From an uncultured Methylophilaceae bacterium (GTDB lineage Bacteria; Pseudomonadota; Gammaproteobacteria; Burkholderiales; Methylophilaceae), in NCBI GenBank assembly GCA_903953055.1, contig CAJBIA010000159.1:1-64000 (forward strand): a DNA stretch of 64,000 nt, read 5' to 3'. The stretch's first letter is position 1. Every line of letters begins with the position of its first letter. Positions 44,927 through 54,196 of this stretch are shown here, piece by piece. The translations under genes were made by a program, and so were the position numbers. The notes beneath the pieces were generated by a model. The model was not told where the DNA came from, did not search any database, and saw only the letters and a program-made list of their open reading frames with translations.

Positions 44927-47900
44927 ATGAACTTGCCTGAGCTTTCCATTAAACGCCATGTTTTTGCATGGATGTTATCTGCCGTTATCGTTTTATTTGG
45001 AATTATTTCTTATCAGCGTATCGGAATTGACCGAATTCCATCTATCGATTTCCCGATTATTATGATTAATACCACACTTAAGGGCGCCAATCCTGATGTT
45101 GTGGATTCAAGTATCACTAGCATTATAGAAACTGCAATCAATACCACCCCTGGTATCGAGCATATTCAGTCATCTTCATCACCTGGTGTTTCAACGATTA
45201 CTATCACGTTCGCACTAAATAAAAATATTGATGTCGCTTATAACGAAGTTCAATCAAAAGTCAGTCAAGTCCTCAAAAGATTGCCTAAAGACACCGACCC
45301 ACCAACTATTCAGAAAGTTGACTCGAACGCGCAAGCCGTCATTTGGTTAGCATTGACCGGTGACCGAACCATACAAGAACTTAACTTATATGCAATAAAC
45401 GTCCTCAAGAAAAAGTTTGAGACTATTAATGGCGTGGGTGAAGTCACATTAGGCGGTCGTCGCGACCGTGTCATTCGCGTCAGTCTTTTACCTGATCGCA
45501 TGGCTGCTTATAAACTCACTGCAAACGACCTTATCAACGCTTTCAACATTCAACACGTGCAGTTGCCTGGTGGATTTTTGGTAAGTAACCAAACAGAAAA
45601 ATTACTAAAACTGGACTTAGAATTCCACGACGTAAAAGATTTAGGCGAACTCATCATTAACCACCGAGATGGTGCCCCTGTTAAATTAAAATACATTGCT
45701 AGCATCACAGACAGTATCACTGATAATCGCCAAGTTGCTCGTTATAATGGGATGCCGACCGTCGGCTTGGGCATGGTTAAAATCGCCAACGCTAACACCG
45801 TCGAAATCATCAATGAAGTTGAACGTCGTCTAGTTGATGATATACGGCCAAATTTGCCACCGGGCATGAAACTTGAAATCTCAACGAATGATTCGATTTT
45901 CATTAGTCAAATGGTTGCATCGCTTAAAGAACATTTATTCACAGGCACTCTACTTGCAGCACTGATTGTCTTTATTTTCTTACGGTCAATCCGCTCAACA
46001 TTAATTATCGCAACAGCAATCCCTGTTTCATTATTGGGAGCAATTGCCGTGATGTACTTCTCTGGGTACACATTCAACTCTATGACGCTGCTTGGCCTAT
46101 TGTTACTTATAGGCGTGGTCGTTGATGATGCCATCGTAGTATTAGAAAATATCTTCCGTCATCGTGAACATGTAGATAAAGATCCCTTAAGTGCAGCAAT
46201 TAATGGCTCAAGCGAAGTCACCTTTGCAGTAATTGCAGCATCTCTCTCACTTGTTTGTATTTTCGCTCCTGTGATTTTTATGGATGGCATCGTCGGCATG
46301 TTCTTTAAATCATTTGGTGTAGTGGTCACCTTTGGCGTGCTAACCTCCCTATTTGTTTCACTCACTCTTACTCCAATGCTTTGCTCACGCTATCTTAGCG
46401 TTGGTCACAAAGAAAATAAATTTTATACAAGCATTGAAAGAGGCCTCGCCAAGGTCGACCATGCTTATCACTATTTACTCAACTTGAGCCTCAAGCATCC
46501 TTGGCGGGTCCTCATTATCACAATAGCATTTGTGGTTCTTGCTGGCGGTTATGCCATGAAAAATGTCCAAAAAGACTTTGTACCAGAAGCCGACGAAGGG
46601 AGCTTCACTGTCAGCGTCAAAAGCCCACTCGGATCAACTTTAGATTACACAGACTCCCGCCTAAAATTAGTAGAGGCAGCGATTGCCAAACACCCGAAAG
46701 AGGTTGCCAGCTATTTTTCAACCATCGGCGCTGGTTCGCGAGGTCAGGTCAATCAAGGAAATATCAACGTGCGCTTAGTTGCTAAAACGGAACGTGACAA
46801 AAGCCAACAAACTTTGATTAAAGAACTAAAAAAACAGTTTGACCAAATTTCTGGGGTCAAAGCAATGCCATCTCCAGCATCAATTACTAAAGGCCAACGT
46901 TCAGAAAAACTACAATTCATCATTACTGGTCCAAGCTTAGATGAAATTGGTAGCCTTTCTAAACAAATGCAGCAAGCGCTTAGTAAAACCACAGAAATGG
47001 GCAAAATCGATTTGGATGTACAGCTCGACTTACCCCAATTAGATATGAACATAGACCGCACTCGCGCAGCCTCATTAGGCTTAAGTGCTAACGATGTGGC
47101 AGAAGCAGTAAGCATGTACGCAGGGGGGGTGAATGTCGCCAAATATAATGACTTGAATGGCGATGGTCAGCGTTACGACATTCGTCTCAAAGCGGATGAG
47201 AATGAGCTAAAGCAGACAACTGATTTAAGCAAAATTTACTTGAGAAGTACAAGCGGTGAGTTAGTACGTTTAGATGCCGTTGCGAGCTTTAAACCCACTT
47301 TAGGTGCTGCTGTAATTGGTCGCTACGACTTACAATATTCTGCCAACTTCTATGCCAACCCAAACATGCCACTAGGCGATGCGGTATCTTTAGTGAAAGA
47401 TACCGCTACAAAAACACTACCCCCTAACTACACCCTAAAAATGACTGGTCAAGCGGAAGAGTTTGGCAAAACATTCAATAATATTAAGTTCGTATTTATT
47501 CTTTCCTTCATCTTGCTGTACATGGTCCTAGCAAGTCAATTCAACTCCTTTATTCAACCAGTCATCATCATGTTGGCTCAACCACTTGCGATCATAGGGG
47601 GATTAATTGCACTCTTACTTTCAGGTGATTCACTCAATATTTACTCAATGATAGGCTTAGTACTTCTTATAGGCTTAGTCGCTAAAAACTCCATCTTATT
47701 AGTAGATTTAACTAATCAATTGAGAGAGCGTGGTGCAGGTATCAACGATGCACTCAAAGAAGCTTGCCCAATTCGTTTGCGCCCAGTAGTGATGACGTCA
47801 CTCACGATTATTTTGGCGCTTTTACCTGCCGCTTTGGGATTGGGTGCGGGGAGCGAAACTAATAAACCGCTTTCAGTCGCGATTATCGGTGGCATGATTT

Positions 47901-48001
47901 CATCAACATTACTGACTTTGGTAGTGGTGCCAGCCGCTTACTCTTTGGTGATGAATGGTTTGGAAAAGTGGAAAGCTAGAAAATTTAGGTTTTTTGCTTA
48001 A
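44927..48001 (+). CDS. RND-family efflux pump inner-membrane protein
   Basis: A 1024-residue proton-driven transporter of the AcrB/HAE group. Twelve membrane helices flank two large periplasmic loops. The first transmembrane half has the GVVVDDAIVVLENIFRH motif with adjacent acidic proton-relay aspartates, and the second half VLLIGLVAKNSILLVDLTNQLRERG. The N terminus (LSIKRHVFAWMLSAVIVLFG) is typical. Substrate unknown. No outer-membrane factor gene is next to it, so a shared TolC-type channel is likely. Confidence 0.95.
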   Translation: MNLPELSIKRHVFAWMLSAVIVLFGIISYQRIGIDRIPSIDFPIIMINTTLKGANPDVVDSSITSIIETAINTTPGIEHIQSSSSPGVSTITITFALNKNIDVAYNEVQSKVSQVLKRLPKDTDPPTIQKVDSNAQAVIWLALTGDRTIQELNLYAINVLKKKFETINGVGEVTLGGRRDRVIRVSLLPDRMAAYKLTANDLINAFNIQHVQLPGGFLVSNQTEKLLKLDLEFHDVKDLGELIINHRDGAPVKLKYIASITDSITDNRQVARYNGMPTVGLGMVKIANANTVEIINEVERRLVDDIRPNLPPGMKLEISTNDSIFISQMVASLKEHLFTGTLLAALIVFIFLRSIRSTLIIATAIPVSLLGAIAVMYFSGYTFNSMTLLGLLLLIGVVVDDAIVVLENIFRHREHVDKDPLSAAINGSSEVTFAVIAASLSLVCIFAPVIFMDGIVGMFFKSFGVVVTFGVLTSLFVSLTLTPMLCSRYLSVGHKENKFYTSIERGLAKVDHAYHYLLNLSLKHPWRVLIITIAFVVLAGGYAMKNVQKDFVPEADEGSFTVSVKSPLGSTLDYTDSRLKLVEAAIAKHPKEVASYFSTIGAGSRGQVNQGNINVRLVAKTERDKSQQTLIKELKKQFDQISGVKAMPSPASITKGQRSEKLQFIITGPSLDEIGSLSKQMQQALSKTTEMGKIDLDVQLDLPQLDMNIDRTRAASLGLSANDVAEAVSMYAGGVNVAKYNDLNGDGQRYDIRLKADENELKQTTDLSKIYLRSTSGELVRLDAVASFKPTLGAAVIGRYDLQYSANFYANPNMPLGDAVSLVKDTATKTLPPNYTLKMTGQAEEFGKTFNNIKFVFILSFILLYMVLASQFNSFIQPVIIMLAQPLAIIGGLIALLLSGDSLNIYSMIGLVLLIGLVAKNSILLVDLTNQLRERGAGINDALKEACPIRLRPVVMTSLTIILALLPAALGLGAGSETNKPLSVAIIGGMISSTLLTLVVVPAAYSLVMNGLEKWKARKFRFFA

Positions 48002-48023
48002 TATAGCTTTAAGGCTAAAAATG

Positions 48024-48545
48024 CTAATGACGAATCAACTTAACTAAATATTCCAGCGCTAAAGTCTGGACTTTAGGTTGCCATAACGCTGGATTCTCAG
48101 GAAAGTCTTCAAACTGACCCGAGCGCTCAAAACCTAGTCGCTCATAAAATTCAATCAACTCCGTCCGCAAGGTAATCACTGACATATAAAAGCCAGCCAC
48201 GCGCCATTCTCTGGCAGTGATAGCTTCTGCGGCTTTTATCATCTCGCGGCCATAACCCTTATTTTGCAATGTCGGCTTCACTGCGATTAAGCCAAACTTT
48301 GCGGTGTTTTCTAGGTGCTCACAAGCAATACTTGCTATGATTTGATCCCGCAACACTCCAACTAGCACGAAAGCATCTTCACGCTTAATCAAGGTTGCTA
48401 CTTCTGGGGTGGTGATTCGCAGGCCATCTAATAAATCGGCTTCGGTTGTCCAACCAGCGCGACTTATTTCACCTCGATAAGCTGAATTAACTAACTCAGC
48501 AATTGAAATAGCATCACTTAACTCGGCCTTATGAAAGCTAAGCAT
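48024..48545 (-). CDS. GNAT-family N-acetyltransferase
   Basis: A 173-residue acetyltransferase. The acetyl-CoA motif lies in LIAVKPTLQNKGYGREMIKAAE (Gln-x-x-Gly-x-Gly/Ala pattern), followed by a YERLGFERSG segment typical of the GNAT fold. The substrate cannot be inferred. It is 4 bases downstream of the symporter gene on the same strand, and convergent with the RND pump. Confidence 0.85.
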   Translation of the reverse strand: MLSFHKAELSDAISIAELVNSAYRGEISRAGWTTEADLLDGLRITTPEVATLIKREDAFVLVGVLRDQIIASIACEHLENTAKFGLIAVKPTLQNKGYGREMIKAAEAITAREWRVAGFYMSVITLRTELIEFYERLGFERSGQFEDFPENPALWQPKVQTLALEYLVKLIRH

Positions 48546-48549
48546 AGCG

Positions 48550-49782
48550 CTATTGATTCACTAACTTTTGAACGACCAGACTACCCACCATATCACCTTC
48601 AACGTTTACCGCTGTCCGGAAGGTATCAAGCAATCTATCTATCGGTAATAAAATGGCAATTGCTTCAGCAGGCAGGCCAACTGACTGCAATACCATCACC
48701 ATGGTGACCATCCCTGCACTAGGAATCCCCGGCGCCCCCATTGCGGCTATCATTGCAGTAAAAAAAACGATAAATTGTTGTGCAAGGCTCAAATCTATCC
48801 CCGCAAGATTAGCAACAAAAAGAGCGGCGGCGGCTTCATACAAAGCAGTACCATCCATATTAATGGTTGCACCGAGAGGGATTACAAACCCAGCTATTTC
48901 TGGCTTAACGTGCAAATGTTGGGTGGTGCAACGAAGTGTCACTGGAAGAGTTGCATTGCTCGAACTCGTAGCAAAAGCCGTTACCAAAGCCTCACGCGCA
49001 CCTCGCCAAAACCAAAGCGGTGATTTTCTAGTAAACACAAATAAAATTAATGGCAAAACAACAAGCCCATGAAATAAAGTTGTCCCCAAAACTACGACAA
49101 TAAATTTAGCTAAAGTACTCATCATCGCGGCATCTTGTAAAGCGACCAACTTAAGCAACAAGGCAAAAATTCCCAACGGCGCAAGCCGCATAATCCAGCT
49201 AACAATACGCATACAAACTTCTAGCGCCTCTTGCAGCAAGGCCAATATATTTTTATATCGTTCGCCACCCATCACCAGCGTTATACCCAAAATCAAAGCA
49301 AACACAACAACTGCTAGGACATTGCCCTGTGAAAGCGCAGTAAAAGGGTTGAGGAAAATGCCATGCAAGAACTGCGCAAAAAACTCAGCCAAAGGCAATT
49401 GCTTAGCTTCGAAGTTCTTCATGGCATCACCAAACATCGCCAAGTGCATTCCAGTTCCAGGTTTGAAATAGTTGCTGGCCAATAGCCCAAGAGTAATTGC
49501 AATAGCCATAGAAGCGACAAAAAAAGCTAAAGTAGCAACCCAAACTTTTTGCATTTGCTGATGCTGACGCAAATTGGCGATGCCCACTGCAATCGAGCAA
49601 AAAACCAAAGGAATTAGAATCATTTTGAGTAAGTCGATAAACAAAGTGGCAACCAAACTTGCTGAATACAAGCCTAATTTGACTGTCTCATGCTCAGCGC
49701 CAAGCACATGAAAATAGCAACCTAACCCCAGCCCAGCGATTGCACCGATGAGGATTTGCAGATTAAGGCTAGGCAGTTTCAT
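48550..49782 (-). CDS. Dicarboxylate/amino acid:cation symporter (DAACS family)
   Basis: A 410-residue secondary transporter of the glutamate/C4-dicarboxylate type (GltP/DctA family). It shows the serine-rich re-entrant loop ATSSSNATLPVTLRC, the NMDGTALYEAAAALFVA segment of helix 7 and the AAMGAPGIPSAGMVTMVMVLQ loop. The substrate (glutamate, aspartate or dicarboxylate) is not decided. Lies 2 bases before the RsmB-like gene stop region on the same strand. Confidence 0.92.
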   Translation of the reverse strand: MKLPSLNLQILIGAIAGLGLGCYFHVLGAEHETVKLGLYSASLVATLFIDLLKMILIPLVFCSIAVGIANLRQHQQMQKVWVATLAFFVASMAIAITLGLLASNYFKPGTGMHLAMFGDAMKNFEAKQLPLAEFFAQFLHGIFLNPFTALSQGNVLAVVVFALILGITLVMGGERYKNILALLQEALEVCMRIVSWIMRLAPLGIFALLLKLVALQDAAMMSTLAKFIVVVLGTTLFHGLVVLPLILFVFTRKSPLWFWRGAREALVTAFATSSSNATLPVTLRCTTQHLHVKPEIAGFVIPLGATINMDGTALYEAAAALFVANLAGIDLSLAQQFIVFFTAMIAAMGAPGIPSAGMVTMVMVLQSVGLPAEAIAILLPIDRLLDTFRTAVNVEGDMVGSLVVQKLVNQ

Positions 49783-49784
49783 CT

Positions 49785-51218
49785 TTAAACTTTAGTCTTT
49801 TTAACCACAATTTTTTTAGCTGGTGCTTTAGCCGTGGCTGCTTTTGTTACCGCTTTAGATTTTGAAATTGCTGCTTTTTTACGTTCCGCTTTAACTATCG
49901 CTTCATCAAGTTCTGCAGTCTCTTCAACTTTTTCTTCTTTTACATCAGCTAAAGGTTTAGCTGCATTTGCCTTTTCAAACACCGCAGCAAAGAAACCATC
50001 CGTTTGGTGCAAATGCGGTAATAATTTTAAATAATTACCTGTATCCAAGTTGATTTGCTGTTGTGCCAAAATACTATTCGCTGGCACCAAAATAAAATCA
50101 GGATTACCCTTTAAGAACGCTTCTGCAATTTGTTCATTTTCATCTTGCAACAAGCTACAAGTTGCATAAATCAAACGGCCGCCTGCTTTCACCAATTTAG
50201 CCGCGCGAGCCAAAATATTTGTTTGCTTAACAGTCAATTCCAATACATCCTGAGGCTTTTGACGCCACTTCAAATCGGGGTTGCGCCTTAAAGTACCAAG
50301 GCCGCTGCATGGGGCATCAACTAGTACCCGATCAAACTTACCATTCAGGCGTTTTAACTTAGGGTCAGTTTCGCTGCTAATTAACTGGCTATGTAAATTT
50401 GACAACCCTGAGCGCTTCAAACGTATACCTAGGTTTTGTAAGCGCTTTTCAGAGATATCAAATGCATAAATGCGTCCTGAATTGCGCATCAATGCCCCCA
50501 TAGCCAAACTCTTACCGCCAGCCCCAGCACAGAAATCGGCAATCATTTCACCGCGTCGTGGGGCGACCAATTGAGCCAACAACTGACTTCCTTCGTCTTG
50601 AACTTCTATCTTGCCATCAGTAAATAATACATGGCGACTAATAGTCATTTTTTGCGACATACGCAAACCGTTTGGTGAATATGGCGTAAGCGTTACTTCC
50701 GTCTTTTCAGAAGCAAATTTCAAAACAACCTCCTCACGCGTAGCTTTGACTAAATTAACACGCAAATCTAAAGCTGCAGGCTGGTGCATGCTTCTAGCGA
50801 TTGTTAGTGCTTGCTCATCCCCGTATTGTTCTACCAACTTTTCCCAAAACCACTCTGGCAAATCAGCTTGCATAGCCTTACTAATGTCATCGGTTTTCTT
50901 CGCTTTAATTTCTACCGCCCATTCTTTTTGTTGAGCGTTTAATGTATCAGCCAAATCTCGCGTACTCATTCCAAGCACACGCACCAAATAAGCCACCAGC
51001 AACTTACGTGGGTCATCACCTTCAGACACGTAGGTTAAAAATGATTTACGGCGCAAAACGCCATAAGCAGATTCGGCAATAAATGCACGATCTTTAGTTC
51101 CCAGTTCACGATTTTGCTTAAAGAACCAACCAAGCTTGACGTCTGCAGGACCTGTATTGGACAAAACGTCCGATAGCGCCACCCCAGCGAGTCTCAAGAG
51201 ATTAGGGTTTATTGTCAT
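49785..51218 (-). CDS. RsmB-like 16S rRNA m5C methyltransferase with Lys-rich tail
   Basis: A 477-residue NOL1/NOP2/Sun family SAM-dependent RNA methyltransferase. An N-terminal NusB-like helical domain (about 1-110) is followed by the catalytic domain, with ADFCAGAGGKSLAMGALM, VLVDAPCSGLGTLRRNPDLKW (first catalytic Cys) and the nucleophile Cys in IYATCSLLQDENEQIAEAFL. About 55 C-terminal residues form a charged Lys/Ala-rich tail (AKAPAKKIVVKKTKV), unlike typical RsmB. It overlaps the DUF3108 gene by 4 bases. Confidence 0.85.
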   Translation of the reverse strand: MTINPNLLRLAGVALSDVLSNTGPADVKLGWFFKQNRELGTKDRAFIAESAYGVLRRKSFLTYVSEGDDPRKLLVAYLVRVLGMSTRDLADTLNAQQKEWAVEIKAKKTDDISKAMQADLPEWFWEKLVEQYGDEQALTIARSMHQPAALDLRVNLVKATREEVVLKFASEKTEVTLTPYSPNGLRMSQKMTISRHVLFTDGKIEVQDEGSQLLAQLVAPRRGEMIADFCAGAGGKSLAMGALMRNSGRIYAFDISEKRLQNLGIRLKRSGLSNLHSQLISSETDPKLKRLNGKFDRVLVDAPCSGLGTLRRNPDLKWRQKPQDVLELTVKQTNILARAAKLVKAGGRLIYATCSLLQDENEQIAEAFLKGNPDFILVPANSILAQQQINLDTGNYLKLLPHLHQTDGFFAAVFEKANAAKPLADVKEEKVEETAELDEAIVKAERKKAAISKSKAVTKAATAKAPAKKIVVKKTKV

Positions 51219-52243
51219 TTTTCAATATCGGTATCTATGCGAGTGGCGATGAACTCATACCCGCTACCGTCCTTTGCTTTTTTCAAAATTTTAATGGGAA
51301 TAAATCGATAATCTTCTGCTAACCAAACATCTGTTTTTTCTTCTGCATCACCGCTACTTTTAGCGATGTGATAAGCATTAATTTGGCCAAACTTTGTAGC
51401 AATTACTTCTTCAGAAACAAATTGATAGTTATAAACACGAACCATTTTACCATTCGTTAAGGGCCATTCCATCCTATTCAAAGGTGGCACAAACATAAAC
51501 TGATATAGGAAACTTAAAAAATCTTGTGTGCCTTCTGGCAGTTCTTCTACAGTTTCTGTTTTAGCAGTTTTTAGAGTCAATTTCATATTGTCCCAATTAA
51601 AATTCGCCGCTTGAAACTTATCTGGCTTACCCGTTACTTCAACGCGGTATGCTTCTGGCTGCAAACCCTCTGCTGTAATTCTTCCAACACTAGTTTCAAT
51701 ACGCTTCCCTGAAAATGCAATGGAGGCCAACCCTAATGCTTCCATCTCACTTGTCAAGCTATAACGGCCCTCTGGCTCAACCTGATAACGATAATGTGCA
51801 CGGCCGTTTCCAAAACCTATGCGTTTAACATCAAAATCAATATCAACGTAAGATGGCGATGGTAAGCGTGGAATTTCTTCGTAGGCGGGCCGATCTTCTT
51901 CACGCCATAAAGGTTCAGTTACTAGAGGCGCCTCAACTTGCGATCTGGTCTCGGGAACTGCTCCACTATCACTAATGGGTTCATGACTATTTTCATGGGG
52001 TGGAGCGTGATGTATTGTGGCTGACTTATAGATCTTTCGTGGGTGAGGCATCATTTTTCTTAGCGGTGGCTGAACCAACTCCGCCTCAATTAAGCTCGGT
52101 GATGTTACAGAAATAGGCAGTACAAAACTCCAACCTCCCAGCAACAAAACATGAAGCAATATAGAAAGAAATATCGCCCACAACCATCGATGTTCCAAAT
52201 GGATTTTGCAGAATTTAAGTTTAAAAAATTCGCTATTTTTCAA
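51215..52243 (-). CDS. DUF3108 protein with TonB-like N-terminal anchor
   Basis: A 342-residue envelope protein. Near the N terminus a single helix (LWAIFLSILLHVLLLGGWSFVL), followed by a proline-rich, basic periplasmic stretch, resembles the start of TonB proteins. The rest (about 125-340) is a beta-rich DUF3108 domain. It shares with the next gene the same progression: GLASIAFSGKRIETS, SEGLQPEAYR, FLSFLYQFMFVPP and a C-terminal VWLAEDYRFIPIKI. Function unknown. It overlaps the methyltransferase gene and follows its paralogue by 30 bases. Confidence 0.8.
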   Translation of the reverse strand: MKNSEFFKLKFCKIHLEHRWLWAIFLSILLHVLLLGGWSFVLPISVTSPSLIEAELVQPPLRKMMPHPRKIYKSATIHHAPPHENSHEPISDSGAVPETRSQVEAPLVTEPLWREEDRPAYEEIPRLPSPSYVDIDFDVKRIGFGNGRAHYRYQVEPEGRYSLTSEMEALGLASIAFSGKRIETSVGRITAEGLQPEAYRVEVTGKPDKFQAANFNWDNMKLTLKTAKTETVEELPEGTQDFLSFLYQFMFVPPLNRMEWPLTNGKMVRVYNYQFVSEEVIATKFGQINAYHIAKSSGDAEEKTDVWLAEDYRFIPIKILKKAKDGSGYEFIATRIDTDIEK

Positions 52244-52273
52244 ATGAAGTTTTAAAGCAAAAAATGATAAAAA

Positions 52274-52972
52274 TCATTCCACATTAATGCTGGTGAGCGT
52301 TTGCTCAATAAGCGTGCCATTTTCCTCCCGAATGATAATCCGAATAGGTAAATAATAATGCTCAACTGCCAACCAAAATTCTTTTTCGTTCCCACCACCA
52401 TTTTCGCTCGCATTAATTAAATGCAAGGACTTAAACTGGCCTGACTCCAACGTTAAAGTTAAATCACGTTCAACCGTTTTATAGCTATAAACACGCTGCT
52501 TTTTACCTGTTGTAATGGGTAAGCTCACCACCTCATCCTTGGGTGGAAATAGCATCCATTGATAAGGAAAACTACTCACATCCTGCAACCCTTTAACTAA
52601 TGGCTCTGTAGTGACCCCCGTCTTACTCTTCATACTTAACTCATTGCCAGCCCAATCAAAATCCGCATAAATGGCTTTCTTTTCATTATCACCTTGATGC
52701 TGCTCAAAGTGTTTAGGTTGCAAACCTTCTGAAGTGACGACACCTTGGCTTTTCAAAATCCGTTTACCGAACAGTGCGGCCAGTCCCACCCCCTCGGTCA
52801 CACTTTCTATTACATATTGATCACCAGATTGCTTAAAGGTCTCTGTAACTTTAGCAAAAGGTTTACCGTTTCGGGTGGCTTGATAAGTCAACACAACGTG
52901 TTTTGGGGCTGCGAATGCCGAATCTGCTATAAGAAAAAGTAGAAAAAATGCTAAGTTAATTGCAATTTTCAA
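52274..52972 (-). CDS. DUF3108 exported protein
   Basis: A 232-residue exported protein with a Sec signal peptide (AINLAFFLLFLIADSAFA), then a DUF3108 beta-sheet domain (GLAALFGKRILKSQGVVTSEGLQP; FPYQWMLFPP; EFWLAVEHYYLPIRI). It aligns by eye with the C-terminal domain of the adjacent larger gene, so the two are tandem paralogues. Between purM and the larger gene on the same strand. Function unknown, likely outer-membrane or periplasmic. Confidence 0.82.
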   Translation of the reverse strand: MKIAINLAFFLLFLIADSAFAAPKHVVLTYQATRNGKPFAKVTETFKQSGDQYVIESVTEGVGLAALFGKRILKSQGVVTSEGLQPKHFEQHQGDNEKKAIYADFDWAGNELSMKSKTGVTTEPLVKGLQDVSSFPYQWMLFPPKDEVVSLPITTGKKQRVYSYKTVERDLTLTLESGQFKSLHLINASENGGGNEKEFWLAVEHYYLPIRIIIREENGTLIEQTLTSINVE

Positions 52973-52978
52973 CTTGAG

Positions 52979-54031
52979 TTAAACCACTACAGTTGGTGGC
53001 TCACCAGTTTGCTGTTTACGGACAAAGCCAATTTCAAAAACCTGTTCGCCTTCAGCTTTTAGTAAGTCGATTGTTGCTTTAACTTGGTCCTTAGATACAA
53101 TCACCACCATACCAATCCCGCAGTTAAAGGTTTTATACATTTCGCTTTCAGCCACATTGCCTTGCGCTTGCAACCAAGTAAACAAAGCGGGCATTTCCCA
53201 ACTGCCTTTTTTAATTTCAGCAGTTAGTCCATCTGGTAAAACGCGCGGCACGTTTTCCGTAATGCCCCCACCAGTAATATGGGCCATGCCTTTTACTGTT
53301 ACCGATGAAATTAATTTAAGTAAGGGCTTAACATAAATGCGAGTTGGAGCCATTACTACATCTTTAAATGGTTTCCCGTGAAAATCCGAATTGAAATCAA
53401 TGCCAGATTTTGCAATCAATTTTCGAATCAAAGAATAACCATTTGAGTGTGCGCCACTAGAGGCTAAGCCAATCACCACATCACCCTCAGCGATTGTTTT
53501 GCCTGTGATGATACTTTCTTTATCTACACAACCAACAGCAAATCCTGCTAAATCATATTCACCTGCTGGATACATACCTGGCATTTCAGCAGTTTCGCCG
53601 CCCACTAAAGCACATCCCGATTGTTCACATCCATGTGCAATACCTTTAATCACCTGGGCTGCCGTCCCCACGTCTAGCTTGCCACATGCAAAGTAATCTA
53701 AGAAAAATAAAGGTTCAGCGCCTTGCACCAAAATATCATTCACACTCATTGCAACAAGATCGACACCTACGGTGTCATGCTTGTTCAACTCAAATGCTAG
53801 TTTTAATTTAGTCCCAACACCATCGGTTCCAGAGACTAAAACTGGGGTTTTGAATTTTCTTGGCATCTCAAATAATGATCCAAATCCTCCAATTCCCCCC
53901 AGCACTTCAGGTCGCATAGTGCGTTTCGCGAAAGGTTTAATCTGTTCAACCAAGGCGTCACCTGCTTCAATATCCACCCCAGCGTCACGGTAGCTAATAG
54001 ATGCGTTATTGGCTTGGTCGTTCGAATTCAA
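52979..54031 (-). CDS. purM: Phosphoribosylformylglycinamidine cyclo-ligase
   Basis: PurM (AIR synthetase) closes the imidazole ring in purine synthesis. The 350-residue protein has [18 protein letters not shown], the metal and ATP residues in [27 protein letters not shown], and [16 protein letters not shown]. It starts at 54031 and is divergent from hda across 165 bases, the usual arrangement in betaproteobacteria. The final stop is 6 bases before the DUF3108 gene start region. Confidence 0.97.
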   Translation of the reverse strand: MNSNDQANNASISYRDAGVDIEAGDALVEQIKPFAKRTMRPEVLGGIGGFGSLFEMPRKFKTPVLVSGTDGVGTKLKLAFELNKHDTVGVDLVAMSVNDILVQGAEPLFFLDYFACGKLDVGTAAQVIKGIAHGCEQSGCALVGGETAEMPGMYPAGEYDLAGFAVGCVDKESIITGKTIAEGDVVIGLASSGAHSNGYSLIRKLIAKSGIDFNSDFHGKPFKDVVMAPTRIYVKPLLKLISSVTVKGMAHITGGGITENVPRVLPDGLTAEIKKGSWEMPALFTWLQAQGNVAESEMYKTFNCGIGMVVIVSKDQVKATIDLLKAEGEQVFEIGFVRKQQTGEPPTVVV

Positions 54032-54067
54032 TGCTTTCTCGCTTTCTACAAGATAAAAACAAATAAA

Positions 54068-54118
54068 AGGTTAAAATACGCACTTAAGCATATTTTTGTT
54101 ATACCTGAATTTTAACCT
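54068..54118. repeat. 10-bp inverted repeat between purM and hda
   Basis: AGGTTAAAAT at 54068-54077 and its exact reverse complement ATTTTAACCT at 54109-54118 are separated by 31 bases in the divergent promoter region of purM and hda. The spacing is too long for a simple terminator. It could be paired operator half-sites or chance in AT-rich DNA. No known regulator is indicated. Confidence 0.4.
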
Positions 54119-54196
54119 AAATGACGACTAAACGAGAAAAGACTAAGTGATAAAAGCCATGTTCATGACGCTTAAATTATTTAATCTTCATTATTA

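Noticed and set aside
48002..48023. Search for a terminator between the RND pump and the GNAT gene.
   Set aside because: Only a 4-5 bp stem (TAGC/GCTA) is visible.
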